The notes under the pieces are model-generated. The model had not been told where the DNA came from and did no database searches. It saw nothing but the letters and a program-made list of their open reading frames with translations. Positions 1-6,432 of a DNA stretch of 20,952 bases are shown here, in pieces. The number at the start of each line of letters is the position of its first letter. Positions within the stretch are counted from its first letter, which is position 1. The stretch comes from Streptosporangiaceae bacterium (lineage in GTDB: Bacteria > Actinomycetota > Actinomycetes > Streptosporangiales > Streptosporangiaceae). A program made the position numbers and the translations under genes. The stretch is from NCBI GenBank assembly GCA_030040815.1, contig JASHSZ010000415.1, positions 1 through 20,952 of the forward strand, in the 5' to 3' direction.

Positions 1-111
1 GATCCCCACGCTAGATCCGTGATCACCAGCGGAACAAGGGCACGATGGCCTCGTGGCGATGGTCGCGGCAGACCTCTGGCTGCGCCGCTGATGGTGGTGG
101 CGAAGGACCGG

Positions 112-1662
112 TCAATCGGCGATCGGCAGCTCGATCACGAACCTGGTCTCGCCGGGCTGACTGGTCACGCTGGCGGTGCCGCCGTGCGCCGAGGTCACGG
201 CGTGCACGATGGCCAGGCCCAGACCGCTGCTGCCGGCGGTACGCGACCGGGATGTGTCGCCACGCACGAACCGCTCGAACACGTCGGGCTGAAGCTCGGC
301 CGGAATGCCTGGTCCGTTATCGGCAACGGTGATCACAGCCGCGCCATGCTCGCGCTGGGCAGGGGCTGGTCGAGCCGTGCGCAAGGCGACGGTCACGACG
401 GTGCCGGCCGGGGTATGCCGGGCTGCGTTGCTGAGTAGGTTCGCCAGTACCTGCCGCAGTCGCTGCTCATCGCCGCGGATTACAACCGGAGTTTCCGGCA
501 GTGTGAGCAGCCACTCGTGGTCAGTGGCGGCGACGCTGGCGTCACTGGCTGCGTCGATCAAAAGCCTCGTCAAGTCCACTGCCTCGGTCGCCAGCGGTCG
601 GCCTGCGTCCAGCCGGGCGAGCAGCAAGAGCTCGTCGACAAGTTCGGTCATCCGAGCAGATTCCGATTCGACCCGGCTCAGCGCGTGCGCGACGTCCGCC
701 GGCAGGGGGCCGGGGTGCCTGCGCGCCATCTCGGCGTAGCCGCGGATGGCGGCGAGCGGCGTGCGGAGTTCGTGGCTGGCGTCGGCGGCGAAGCTTCGCA
801 GTCTGGTTTCGCTTGCCTCACGCCGGGCAAGCGCGGATTCGACGTGGCCGAGCATCCTGTTGAATGCCGCGCCGACCTGGCCGACCTCGTTGCGCGGGTC
901 GGTGTCGGGTACGCGCTCGGGCAGGCTGACCTCGCCGCTTGCCAGCGGGAGGCTCGTGACCCTGGTAGCCGTGGCCGCCACCCTCCGTAGCGGTCGCAGC
1001 GACGCGCGTACCCACGCCGTGCCGATGATGCCGGCCAGCACGAGCGCGGCGGTGAAGACGGTGATCTCCGCGAGTGCTACCTGGCGCAGGGTGGCAGTGA
1101 CAGGCGTCAGCGGCAGTCCGGTCACAACGAGACCGGCCTTGGTGTCACGGGCTATCACCTGGTATTCGCCGTAGGCCGAGAGATCGATAGTCTGCGGGCC
1201 GTAGAACTGGCTGGCGGACACGCTGCCGGTGCGCAGGCTGGCGAGCAGCGCCCGGTCGGTCGACGACAGTCGGCAGACGTCGGAGTTGGCCAGGTCCGCG
1301 GCCAGCACCGTGCCGCCGGTGCTGAACACGACGTTGAGCGTGCCGGCATTCTGCTCCTGGGCACACGGTCCCGGACCGGGGCTGTCCGGCGGCCCGCCAT
1401 CGGGGTTGCCCCCGTCGTCGTCCTGCGAGCCCGGCGGCGCTCCTTGCAGGCAGTCGACGTACCGCTGGTTCGCGAGCTGCAGCTCGGAGTTCACGTTGCT
1501 GGTCAGCACCGACTGCAGGTGCGCATAGGTGACGGCGCCGACCGACGCGCAGGCGAGCGCGAGCAGCACGAGCAGGCCGACGACAAGGCGACCGCGCAGG
1601 GTGCGGGCTGCTAGCCACTGGCGGGCCAGGGCAACCCAGCGTGCGGGAATGTGCTTCACCAT
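112..1662 (-). CDS. Membrane sensor histidine kinase
   Basis: Predicted 516-residue two-component sensor kinase that autophosphorylates on His and passes phosphate to the response regulator encoded immediately upstream. A first membrane segment lies near residues 25-47, an extracytoplasmic sensor region near 48-195, a second membrane segment near 198-218, then HAMP (about 220-275), HisKA with the H-box FAADASHELRTPL (His297), and HATPase_c with N-box Asn412, DNGPG at 448-452 and GLGLAI at 480-485. The open frame extends 47 codons further, but that part lies inside the regulator gene. The ATG at 1662 falls two bases after the regulator stop, so it is preferred. The sensor region holds three cysteines (71, 100, 130) and an Asp/Gly/Pro-rich low-complexity insert at about 79-99. 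Family assignment is firm; the signal is unknown, although the redox genes in the same operon make an electron-transfer or redox cue plausible. Confidence 0.93.
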   Translation of the reverse strand: MVKHIPARWVALARQWLAARTLRGRLVVGLLVLLALACASVGAVTYAHLQSVLTSNVNSELQLANQRYVDCLQGAPPGSQDDDGGNPDGGPPDSPGPGPCAQEQNAGTLNVVFSTGGTVLAADLANSDVCRLSSTDRALLASLRTGSVSASQFYGPQTIDLSAYGEYQVIARDTKAGLVVTGLPLTPVTATLRQVALAEITVFTAALVLAGIIGTAWVRASLRPLRRVAATATRVTSLPLASGEVSLPERVPDTDPRNEVGQVGAAFNRMLGHVESALARREASETRLRSFAADASHELRTPLAAIRGYAEMARRHPGPLPADVAHALSRVESESARMTELVDELLLLARLDAGRPLATEAVDLTRLLIDAASDASVAATDHEWLLTLPETPVVIRGDEQRLRQVLANLLSNAARHTPAGTVVTVALRTARPAPAQREHGAAVITVADNGPGIPAELQPDVFERFVRGDTSRSRTAGSSGLGLAIVHAVTSAHGGTASVTSQPGETRFVIELPIAD

Positions 1663-1664
1663 GA

Positions 1665-2423
1665 TCAGGCCGGAGGCTTCAGCACGTACCCCACGCCGCG
1701 AACGGTATGAATCAGCGGCTCGCGCCCTGAGTCGATCTTCTTGCGCAGGTAGCTGATGTACAGCTCGACGACGTGGGCCTGGCCGCCGAAGTCGTAATTC
1801 CACACGCGGTCCAGGATTTGCGCCTTGGACAGCACGCGGCGGGGGTTGCGCATCATGAACCGCAGCAGCTCGAACTCGGTCGCAGTCAGCTCGATCAGCT
1901 CGCCGTCGCGACGCACCTCGCGCGCGTCCTCGTCCATGCTCAGGCCGGCCACGATGAGATCGGCGCCCGAGCTAGCCCGCGCCATCCCGGCGCGGCGCAG
2001 TAGCCCGCGCAGTCGGGCGATCACTTCCTCGAGGCTGAACGGCTTGGTGACGTAATCGTCGCCGCCGGCGGTGATGCCGCTCACCCGGTCCTGTACAGAG
2101 TCCCTGGCAGTGAGGAATAGCACGCACACCTGCGGCAGGATTCCCCGGACCCGCCGCAGCACCTCCAGGCCGTCGAAGTCAGGCAGCATGATATCGAGCA
2201 CGATGGCATCCGGCTGGAACTCGCGCGCCGTCCGCACCGCACTGCTGCCGTTCGCGGCCGTCCGGATCTCCCAGCCCTCGTACCTCAGCACGCTGGCCAG
2301 CAGCTCAGCCAGGCTGGGCTCGTCGTCCACGACGAGTACCCGAACGGGGGAGCCGTCGGCCCGGTGCGGGTTGCCTTCCTCCTCACCGGTCGCGGGTGGC
2401 ATGGGATCCATGACGGTGATCAT
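1665..2423 (-). CDS. OmpR/PhoB-family response regulator
   Basis: Predicted 252-residue DNA-binding response regulator, partner of the kinase downstream. The receiver domain (about 27-140) has the acidic pair Asp33-Asp34, phospho-acceptor Asp77 in VLDIMLPDFDG, Thr105 and Lys127. The winged-helix Trans_reg_C domain (about 158-250) has the typical LTATEFELL and VRGVGYVLKP motifs. The frame is open further upstream, but the ATG at 2423 forms an ATGA overlap with the stop of the ferredoxin gene, and upstream residues are low-complexity Arg/Gly sequence inside that gene. A second in-frame ATG at 2411 is possible but lacks an obvious ribosome site. The stop is two bases before the kinase start. Sitting fourth in a redox operon, it probably autoregulates that operon, which is an inference. 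Confidence 0.93.
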   Translation of the reverse strand: MITVMDPMPPATGEEEGNPHRADGSPVRVLVVDDEPSLAELLASVLRYEGWEIRTAANGSSAVRTAREFQPDAIVLDIMLPDFDGLEVLRRVRGILPQVCVLFLTARDSVQDRVSGITAGGDDYVTKPFSLEEVIARLRGLLRRAGMARASSGADLIVAGLSMDEDAREVRRDGELIELTATEFELLRFMMRNPRRVLSKAQILDRVWNYDFGGQAHVVELYISYLRKKIDSGREPLIHTVRGVGYVLKPPA

Positions 2424-2689
2424 GTCCCTAGTTTGCCGGTGCCTGCTCGGGCGGATATCTGAGCTTCTTCTGAGTTTCCTCTGCGTGCCAGCCAGAGGGC
2501 CAGTGTCGGGCAGTCGGTGACGGCCCGCCGCGCGGTTCGGGCCAGCCGCGCCGGGACGCCCCCGCCTTCGGCGATTATCGGGTAACCCCACTCATCGGCC
2601 GTGATGAGCTCGGGCAGCAGCTCGGCGCAGGCGCCGTGGCCGGAGCAGGCGATAGGGTTGACGCCCAGCCGCATCCTGATGTTGGTCAT
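2420..2689 (-). CDS. Small three-cysteine ferredoxin
   Basis: Predicted 89-residue soluble electron carrier. Cysteines 15, 21 and 60 give the spacing C-x5-C-x38-C-P (ACSGHGAC, then TDCP), the pattern of single-cluster 3Fe-4S (or 4Fe-4S with a non-Cys ligand) ferredoxins of the kind that serve actinobacterial cytochromes P450 and flavoprotein reductases. A GGAG ribosome site lies seven bases before the ATG. The gene follows the NuoF-like gene by two bases and overlaps the response-regulator start by four, so it is translationally coupled on both sides. The likely role is shuttling electrons between the flavoprotein and the heme-b membrane protein, inferred from context. The last 20 or so residues are not conserved-looking. 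Confidence 0.9.
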   Translation of the reverse strand: MTNIRMRLGVNPIACSGHGACAELLPELITADEWGYPIIAEGGGVPARLARTARRAVTDCPTLALWLARRGNSEEAQISARAGTGKLGT

Positions 2690-2691
2690 GG

Positions 2692-4026
2692 TTAGCTCCA
2701 GTCGGATTCGGTCAGCGGCGCAGCCGGGAGTGGGGGCAGGAACTGCTCATGGCGCGTAGCCGTGCACCGGCCCAGGCTGTGCTCGGCGATCTCGACGGCG
2801 AAGACGCGCAGCGCGCTCCCGATCAACCGGACGGTACCGTCCGGGTGGTGGCACGCGCCGCGCCCGGTGACCAGGCCGGCCCAGCGGCGGAGGCTGGCCA
2901 GCTCGCCCTCGGCGGGGTGCGGCCTAGCCACGGCCGCCAGTGCGGTGGCGATCGCTGGCAGTCCGTTGAAGCACGGGCCGCATTGACCCGCCGATTCCAA
3001 TGCCAGGGAACGGGCTACGTGTGCTGTCTCCGCCAGGCCGCAGTAGGCGGCCGGCAGCGCAGCAAGCACGCCCGCGCCCACGGTGGCGCCGACCGGGCGC
3101 AGGTCAGCGTTGCTCAGCGACATCCGGCGCGCTGTGGCCAAAGTCAGCCAGCCGCCGTGGTAGCCGCCGGCCAGCACGGCTTGCACATCATCGCCGAGCT
3201 TCATGAGCCGGTCCAGCTGCGTCCCGATGGGGGTCTCCACGACGCGGGCGCGGCCAACAGCGTCGCGCACGGTGCAGAGCATCGATCCGGGCTCGTCTTG
3301 CGTGCCGACGCTGCGGAACCAGGCTGCGCCATGGCGCGCGATCAGCGCAAGGTGGGCCAGAGTCTCGACGTTCTGCACCAGGGTCGGACGGCCGCCGATG
3401 CCCCGCTCGAACACGCGTCGGCCCTTGAACGACGGCCTCGCCGCACCGCCGTTGATCCTGGCGACCAGCGCGCTCTCCTCGCCGGCCAGGAACCGGGCGG
3501 GCGCATCGATCAGCTCGACGCCGACGCGGTCGGTTCCGGCTGCCGCCCGGCTCGCCAGTGCCGTCCGTAGCTGACCGGCCAGGTCCGGACCACCGCGGGG
3601 GTCGGAGCGGGACAGGTACAGGTAGGCCGAGCGCGCGCCGACCGCCTCAGCGGCTGCCTGCAGGCCGTCGAGCACGAGATGCGGCGCGAGCCAGAACAGC
3701 GCGGCGTCCTTGGAGCTGGCCGGCTCACCCTCTGCTGCGTTGCCGACTACTACCGCGTCGCGGCCAGCAGCGACCGCCGAGAGCTTCCTGGCGACTGGGA
3801 ACGCCGCGCCGCCCCGCCCCGTCAGTCCGGCGGCAGCGGCTTGCTCGATGAGCGCGGCGCCTCGGAACTTCGGCAGGCCGTGCTTGCGCACATGCGCGGC
3901 GACGTCGAGGCACGCTGCTGGCTCGGCAGCCGAGTCGGCCACCGACGGCAGTATCCGGGGCAGCCCAGGCTCGCCTGCCGGGGTGCCATTCCCCACCTCC
4001 CACCGCACCGGTGTCAGCGCGATCAT
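2692..4026 (-). CDS. NuoF-like FMN/Fe-S NAD(P)H oxidoreductase subunit
   Basis: Predicted 444-residue protein resembling the 51-kDa NADH-binding subunit of complex I and related diaphorases. Visible family motifs are the glycine-rich GLTGRGGAAFP at 68-77 (NADH/FMN site), NAAEGEPASSKD at 96-107, GEESALV at 182-188 and NVETLAHL at 219-226, then an SLBB-like section and a C-terminal Fe-S region. The canonical ESCGxCxxC is ESAGQCGPC here, so only Cys349, Cys352 and Cys392 remain of the four usual cluster ligands. The ATG at 4026 overlaps the stop of the upstream membrane gene as ATGA; the frame is open for 40 more codons but they lie inside that gene. It probably takes electrons from NAD(P)H and hands them to the ferredoxin. 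Standalone NuoF-like proteins of this kind occur in actinobacteria next to ferric-reductase-like genes. Confidence 0.88.
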   Translation of the reverse strand: MIALTPVRWEVGNGTPAGEPGLPRILPSVADSAAEPAACLDVAAHVRKHGLPKFRGAALIEQAAAAGLTGRGGAAFPVARKLSAVAAGRDAVVVGNAAEGEPASSKDAALFWLAPHLVLDGLQAAAEAVGARSAYLYLSRSDPRGGPDLAGQLRTALASRAAAGTDRVGVELIDAPARFLAGEESALVARINGGAARPSFKGRRVFERGIGGRPTLVQNVETLAHLALIARHGAAWFRSVGTQDEPGSMLCTVRDAVGRARVVETPIGTQLDRLMKLGDDVQAVLAGGYHGGWLTLATARRMSLSNADLRPVGATVGAGVLAALPAAYCGLAETAHVARSLALESAGQCGPCFNGLPAIATALAAVARPHPAEGELASLRRWAGLVTGRGACHHPDGTVRLIGSALRVFAVEIAEHSLGRCTATRHEQFLPPLPAAPLTESDWS

Positions 4027-4652
4027 CGCGCACCCTCGGTGAGCTCTCGACGAGCGCCGCCCGTCGCCAGCTCGGCGTCGCGGAGGGCGTGAGCCGGTCG
4101 CCCGGCCAGGCCCGGAGTGGTCATCGCGGTCCCGATCCGCCAGCACGCTGCAGCGAGCACGGCAGCAGTGCAGCTGATGGTGAGCGCCAGCAGCCAGCCC
4201 GCCCGCATGTCAGTGCCGGACCCGACGCCATGCAGCAGCGCGACGGGCCAGCAGGCGTATGCCAGCCCGTGCACGCCGCGCCAGGTCTTTCGGCCGATCC
4301 GGCCGCGGGCCAGGCTGGTCGCGACCAGCGCGATGATCAGGTCCAACGAGATCGCCCCGAGGCCGAGCCACAACGGCCGGTAGGGCGAACTGAACGGGAT
4401 CACCGCGGCCGCGATCCCGATCGTGACATACGGGTCGGCAATCGCGGTTGCGACGTGAACCGCAACGAACGCCACCGCCAGCAGGGACATGCTGCGGTGC
4501 AGGCTCGTTGTCGCGAACCTCGGCAGCCCAGGCAGCCGCCCGCGCCGGCTGACCATAATGCCGAGCAGCACCACCACGGTGAGCAGCACCAGCGCGACCA
4601 CGCCGGTCGCCCGGCTGGCGTACCACAGCGCCGTGCTTGAGGTCATCCCCAC
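4023..4652 (-). CDS. Ferric-reductase-like heme-b membrane protein
   Basis: Predicted 209-residue integral membrane protein of the ferric-reductase-like transmembrane (FRD/MsrQ-type) group. Hydrophobic segments lie near 14-33, 53-71, 76-89, 94-113, 129-143 and 152-171. His52 and His66 in one helix and His128 and His141 in another are placed as the usual two pairs of heme ligands. The GTG at 4652 is chosen because AGGAGG lies six bases upstream; an in-frame ATG two codons later is less well placed. It lacks FAD/NAD domains of its own, which fits electron supply by the flavoprotein and ferredoxin encoded downstream. It is the first gene of the five-gene operon. Acceptor (iron, oxygen, quinone or a periplasmic flavoprotein) is unknown. 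Confidence 0.85.
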   Translation of the reverse strand: MGMTSSTALWYASRATGVVALVLLTVVVLLGIMVSRRGRLPGLPRFATTSLHRSMSLLAVAFVAVHVATAIADPYVTIGIAAAVIPFSSPYRPLWLGLGAISLDLIIALVATSLARGRIGRKTWRGVHGLAYACWPVALLHGVGSGTDMRAGWLLALTISCTAAVLAAACWRIGTAMTTPGLAGRPAHALRDAELATGGARRELTEGAR

Positions 4653-4675
4653 GACCAGCCTCCTGATGAGCCACA

Positions 4676-4692
4676 GCGGCGCTTGCCGCCGC
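4676..4692. repeat. Short GC hairpin upstream of redox operon
   Basis: GCGGCG and CGCCGC flank a five-base loop about 25 bases before the GTG of the first operon gene and just upstream of its AGGAGG site. It would sit in the 5' leader if transcription starts upstream. In DNA this GC-rich a 6-bp stem may be chance. Confidence 0.3.
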
Positions 4693-4795
4693 GTTACTCA
4701 TGCAGGATGTGCCACCGATCGAAGCGGCGGCTCTGGGCAAGCTATGCCTCTCATCTGAACCGTGCCGGCGGGCAGCGCCTACCGAGCGAGATCAG

Positions 4796-5026
4796 CTCGC
4801 GAAGACCCACAACGAACCAATGCGCTGCCTGAAACGACGGCTAGGCGACCGCCTCTGGCGGCTGATGCCCACCGACGGATGCCGAGCGATGACGGGTCCG
4901 GGAGAACACTCGAGGGCGACAAGATCATCCAGCGCGAATGGCTCAACCCCGAGTACCAGCTCTTCGGACAAGTCACCTTCCGGGTCCGCCACGACCGACT
5001 GTACGAGCCCCACCCCGGCTGTTTGA
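4796..5026 (+). pseudogene. IS110-type transposase C-terminal remnant
   Basis: This frame carries no start of its own but from 4796 reads LAKTHNEPMRCLKRRLGD, which I recognise as the charged segment near the C-terminus of many actinobacterial IS110-group transposases (consensus like NEAxRCLKRRLxDxVYR). It continues into a Gly/Ser/Thr/Pro-rich tail (TGPGEHSRATRSS, then SSSDKSPSGSATT) typical of the same proteins. The stop is at 5024-5026. The N-terminal DEDD domain and the rest of the element are missing, and upstream sequence in this frame is not transposase-like. The assignment rests on remembered family patterns, not a search. It lies between the redox operon and the small membrane-anchored protein gene, so it marks an old insertion or rearrangement. 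Confidence 0.5.
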
Positions 5027-5088
5027 CAAGGTTGAACCGGTGGCGCCGCGCGAGATGGAGCCTCTGGAAACTCGAGGTTCTGCGCAGG

Positions 5089-5439
5089 TCAGGAGCTGCC
5101 CGATGTCACCTCTGCCGTGCCGGAACTAGCAGACGGCGCGGTTGTGCGCTGGAGTCCGTCGCTGGAGCCAGACTTGCTCGGCTTGGCTGCGCGGGACGTG
5201 CTCGACTGTGCGCGGCTTGCGGTGGCCGAGCCGGAGCCTGGGCTGGCTCGGTCGGCGAGGGTGGCGGCGTGCGACCCTGGCAGGGTGTAGGCCACCCCGC
5301 CAGCCGCCAAGACGCTGGCCAAGCCAGCGCCCGCCGTCGCTGCGCGCAGTCTGCCTCGGCTGCGCTTGCGGTACCTGATGGCCTCGCCTCGGCTGACCGC
5401 GTCACGACCGACAGGGCGGGTTGCGTCATCTGGTCCCAT
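5089..5439 (-). CDS. Small membrane-anchored Ser/Thr-rich protein
   Basis: Predicted 116-residue protein of unknown function. A positively charged N-terminus (RYRKRSRGR, about 22-30) precedes one hydrophobic stretch near 31-50, then a Ser/Ala/Thr-rich, probably extracytoplasmic tail ending in EVTSGSS. A GGAAGG ribosome site lies seven bases before the ATG at 5439, so I chose it although the frame is open for 99 more codons. Similar short proteins with a VTSG-type C-terminus occur in actinobacteria near FMN-binding and ApbE-type flavinylation genes and ferric-reductase-like genes (recalled, not searched). That would fit its position upstream of, and co-oriented with, the redox operon, from which it is separated by the transposase remnant. 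Confidence 0.65.
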   Translation of the reverse strand: MGPDDATRPVGRDAVSRGEAIRYRKRSRGRLRAATAGAGLASVLAAGGVAYTLPGSHAATLADRASPGSGSATASRAQSSTSRAAKPSKSGSSDGLQRTTAPSASSGTAEVTSGSS

Positions 5440-5929
5440 TTGTTTGCCTTCCAGTCGGGCCTTGGGCGTCAGCATTCGTGCGTACTCAGCTTGGCCTGCG
5501 AGCTTCTGAACGGCCTCTGAGTCCACTGCCAGTAGGCGCTTAGAACCGGCCACCAGCTTGGTCTCGCACCCGGGCGTCCCGCTCGCATGCCCGCTGTCTT
5601 CCGCCCGGACCGGAAAACCGCGCGCTCGCGGTGGAACAGGCCGCCGACAGCGAGTTCTGCGCGTACCCGCGCTCCCTGCCGACGACTTTGTGAGGTGGCC
5701 GGTAGGCGCCCTGGTGCGCGGACTGCGCGAACCCAATAGAACTCTCCCTGCTTGCGGACGAGATGTTAGGCGCCGCCAACGGCCCAGGGCGAACGCAGTC
5801 CGGAACCCGGATACAAGTCAGAGTGCGCTGAGAGCGCCGCCTCGGGCTGTCGGCAGTCTGGCTGCCCAAGCTGGTATCCGAGACGAGCCGATCGCACTGC
5901 GCGGCGGCAGTCGAGAAAGGAGGAACCAG
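5440..5929. other. Divergent intergenic region
   Basis: About 490 bases separate two divergent small-protein genes. No RNA gene or clear sigma-70 promoter was recognised. The minus-strand part next to 5439 (about 5440-5570) stays open in the frame of the downstream gene and reads like protein rather than random sequence, so a longer or older coding region may once have been present. A GGAAC near 5801 could be part of an ECF-type promoter for the plus-strand gene, but no matching -10 was convincing. Confidence 0.4.
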
Positions 5930-6199
5930 ATGGCTTCCAGGATTGGCGGCCGCGGCCGGCGGCTGATCATAACGGGCATTGTGGCCGCCGGTGTGGGTGC
6001 GAGCGCGACCGGCGTCGCGCTGGCTGCAACGGATGGTCCAGCCGCGACCGGGACCACAGTGGCGCGGACCACCTCGTCGACGTCTGCAGCTAGTCCGTCG
6101 TCGGGCGCCAGCTCGTCGCCGACCCCGGCACCCGCGAGTACGCATTGCCCCGGCATGAGCGGAAGCGCGCCCGCTTCGGGCAGCTCGACCGCGTCCTGA
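5930..6199 (+). CDS. Small secreted Ser/Thr-rich protein with HCPGM motif
   Basis: Predicted 89-residue protein. A strong AGGAGG ribosome site lies six bases before the ATG, which decides the start against the much longer open frame from 5558. Residues 4-11 are Arg-rich, residues 12-33 form a signal peptide or anchor (possible cleavage near ALAAT, 31-35), and the rest is a low-complexity Ser/Thr/Ala/Pro tail. The only cysteine sits in THCPGM (71-76), with a His and a Met beside it. Such short exported proteins ending in a Cys-Pro-x-Met type motif are common in actinobacteria and have no assigned function. Metal binding through His/Cys/Met is conceivable but speculative. A strong hairpin lies just after the stop. 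Confidence 0.7.
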   Translation: MASRIGGRGRRLIITGIVAAGVGASATGVALAATDGPAATGTTVARTTSSTSAASPSSGASSSPTPAPASTHCPGMSGSAPASGSSTAS

Positions 6200-6212
6200 C
6201 GGGCCGGGCCAG

Positions 6213-6245
6213 CGGCGCCGCGCGAGCTCAGTATGCGCGGCGCCG
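6213..6245. terminator. Perfect 11-bp hairpin, probable terminator
   Basis: CGGCGCCGCGC (6213-6223) and its exact reverse complement (6235-6245) are separated by 11 bases, starting 14 bases after the stop of the plus-strand small protein gene. The convergent acyl-CoA ligase gene ends at 6433, so the hairpin could also help stop that transcript. There is no T-run on either side, as is usual for actinobacterial hairpin terminators. Confidence 0.6.
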
Positions 6246-6432
6246 TCGCGGGTGGCGGACGGCATCCGCAGCACAGAACAGGTGACCTCGCTTGTCCACG
6301 CGCACAACCGCCGGAGCGAGTCGCAGCAGCGGCACTGCGTGCTGTCTATGACATGCAGAAATGACCCGATCTCTCGCGGCCCTATCTTCTGGCGTCATCC
6401 TGTTGCCAGTCGGCATAATTCCCGATCGCCGC

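Noticed and set aside
1..111. Possible gene at the left edge
   Set aside because: No start with a ribosome site or family-like reading was found on either strand in this short stretch.
4762..5520. 252-codon plus-strand open frame
   Set aside because: It spans the transposase remnant in a different frame and is antisense to the small anchored-protein gene. Composition is Arg/Ala/Gly-rich without domains.
5558..5929. Upstream extension of the small secreted protein from 5558
   Set aside because: AGGAGG directly before the ATG at 5930 followed by a signal peptide decides the start; the extension would bury the signal peptide.
5540..6307. 255-codon minus-strand open frame
   Set aside because: Opposite the small secreted-protein gene that has a strong ribosome site; the sequence is Arg/Ser-rich with no recognisable motif.
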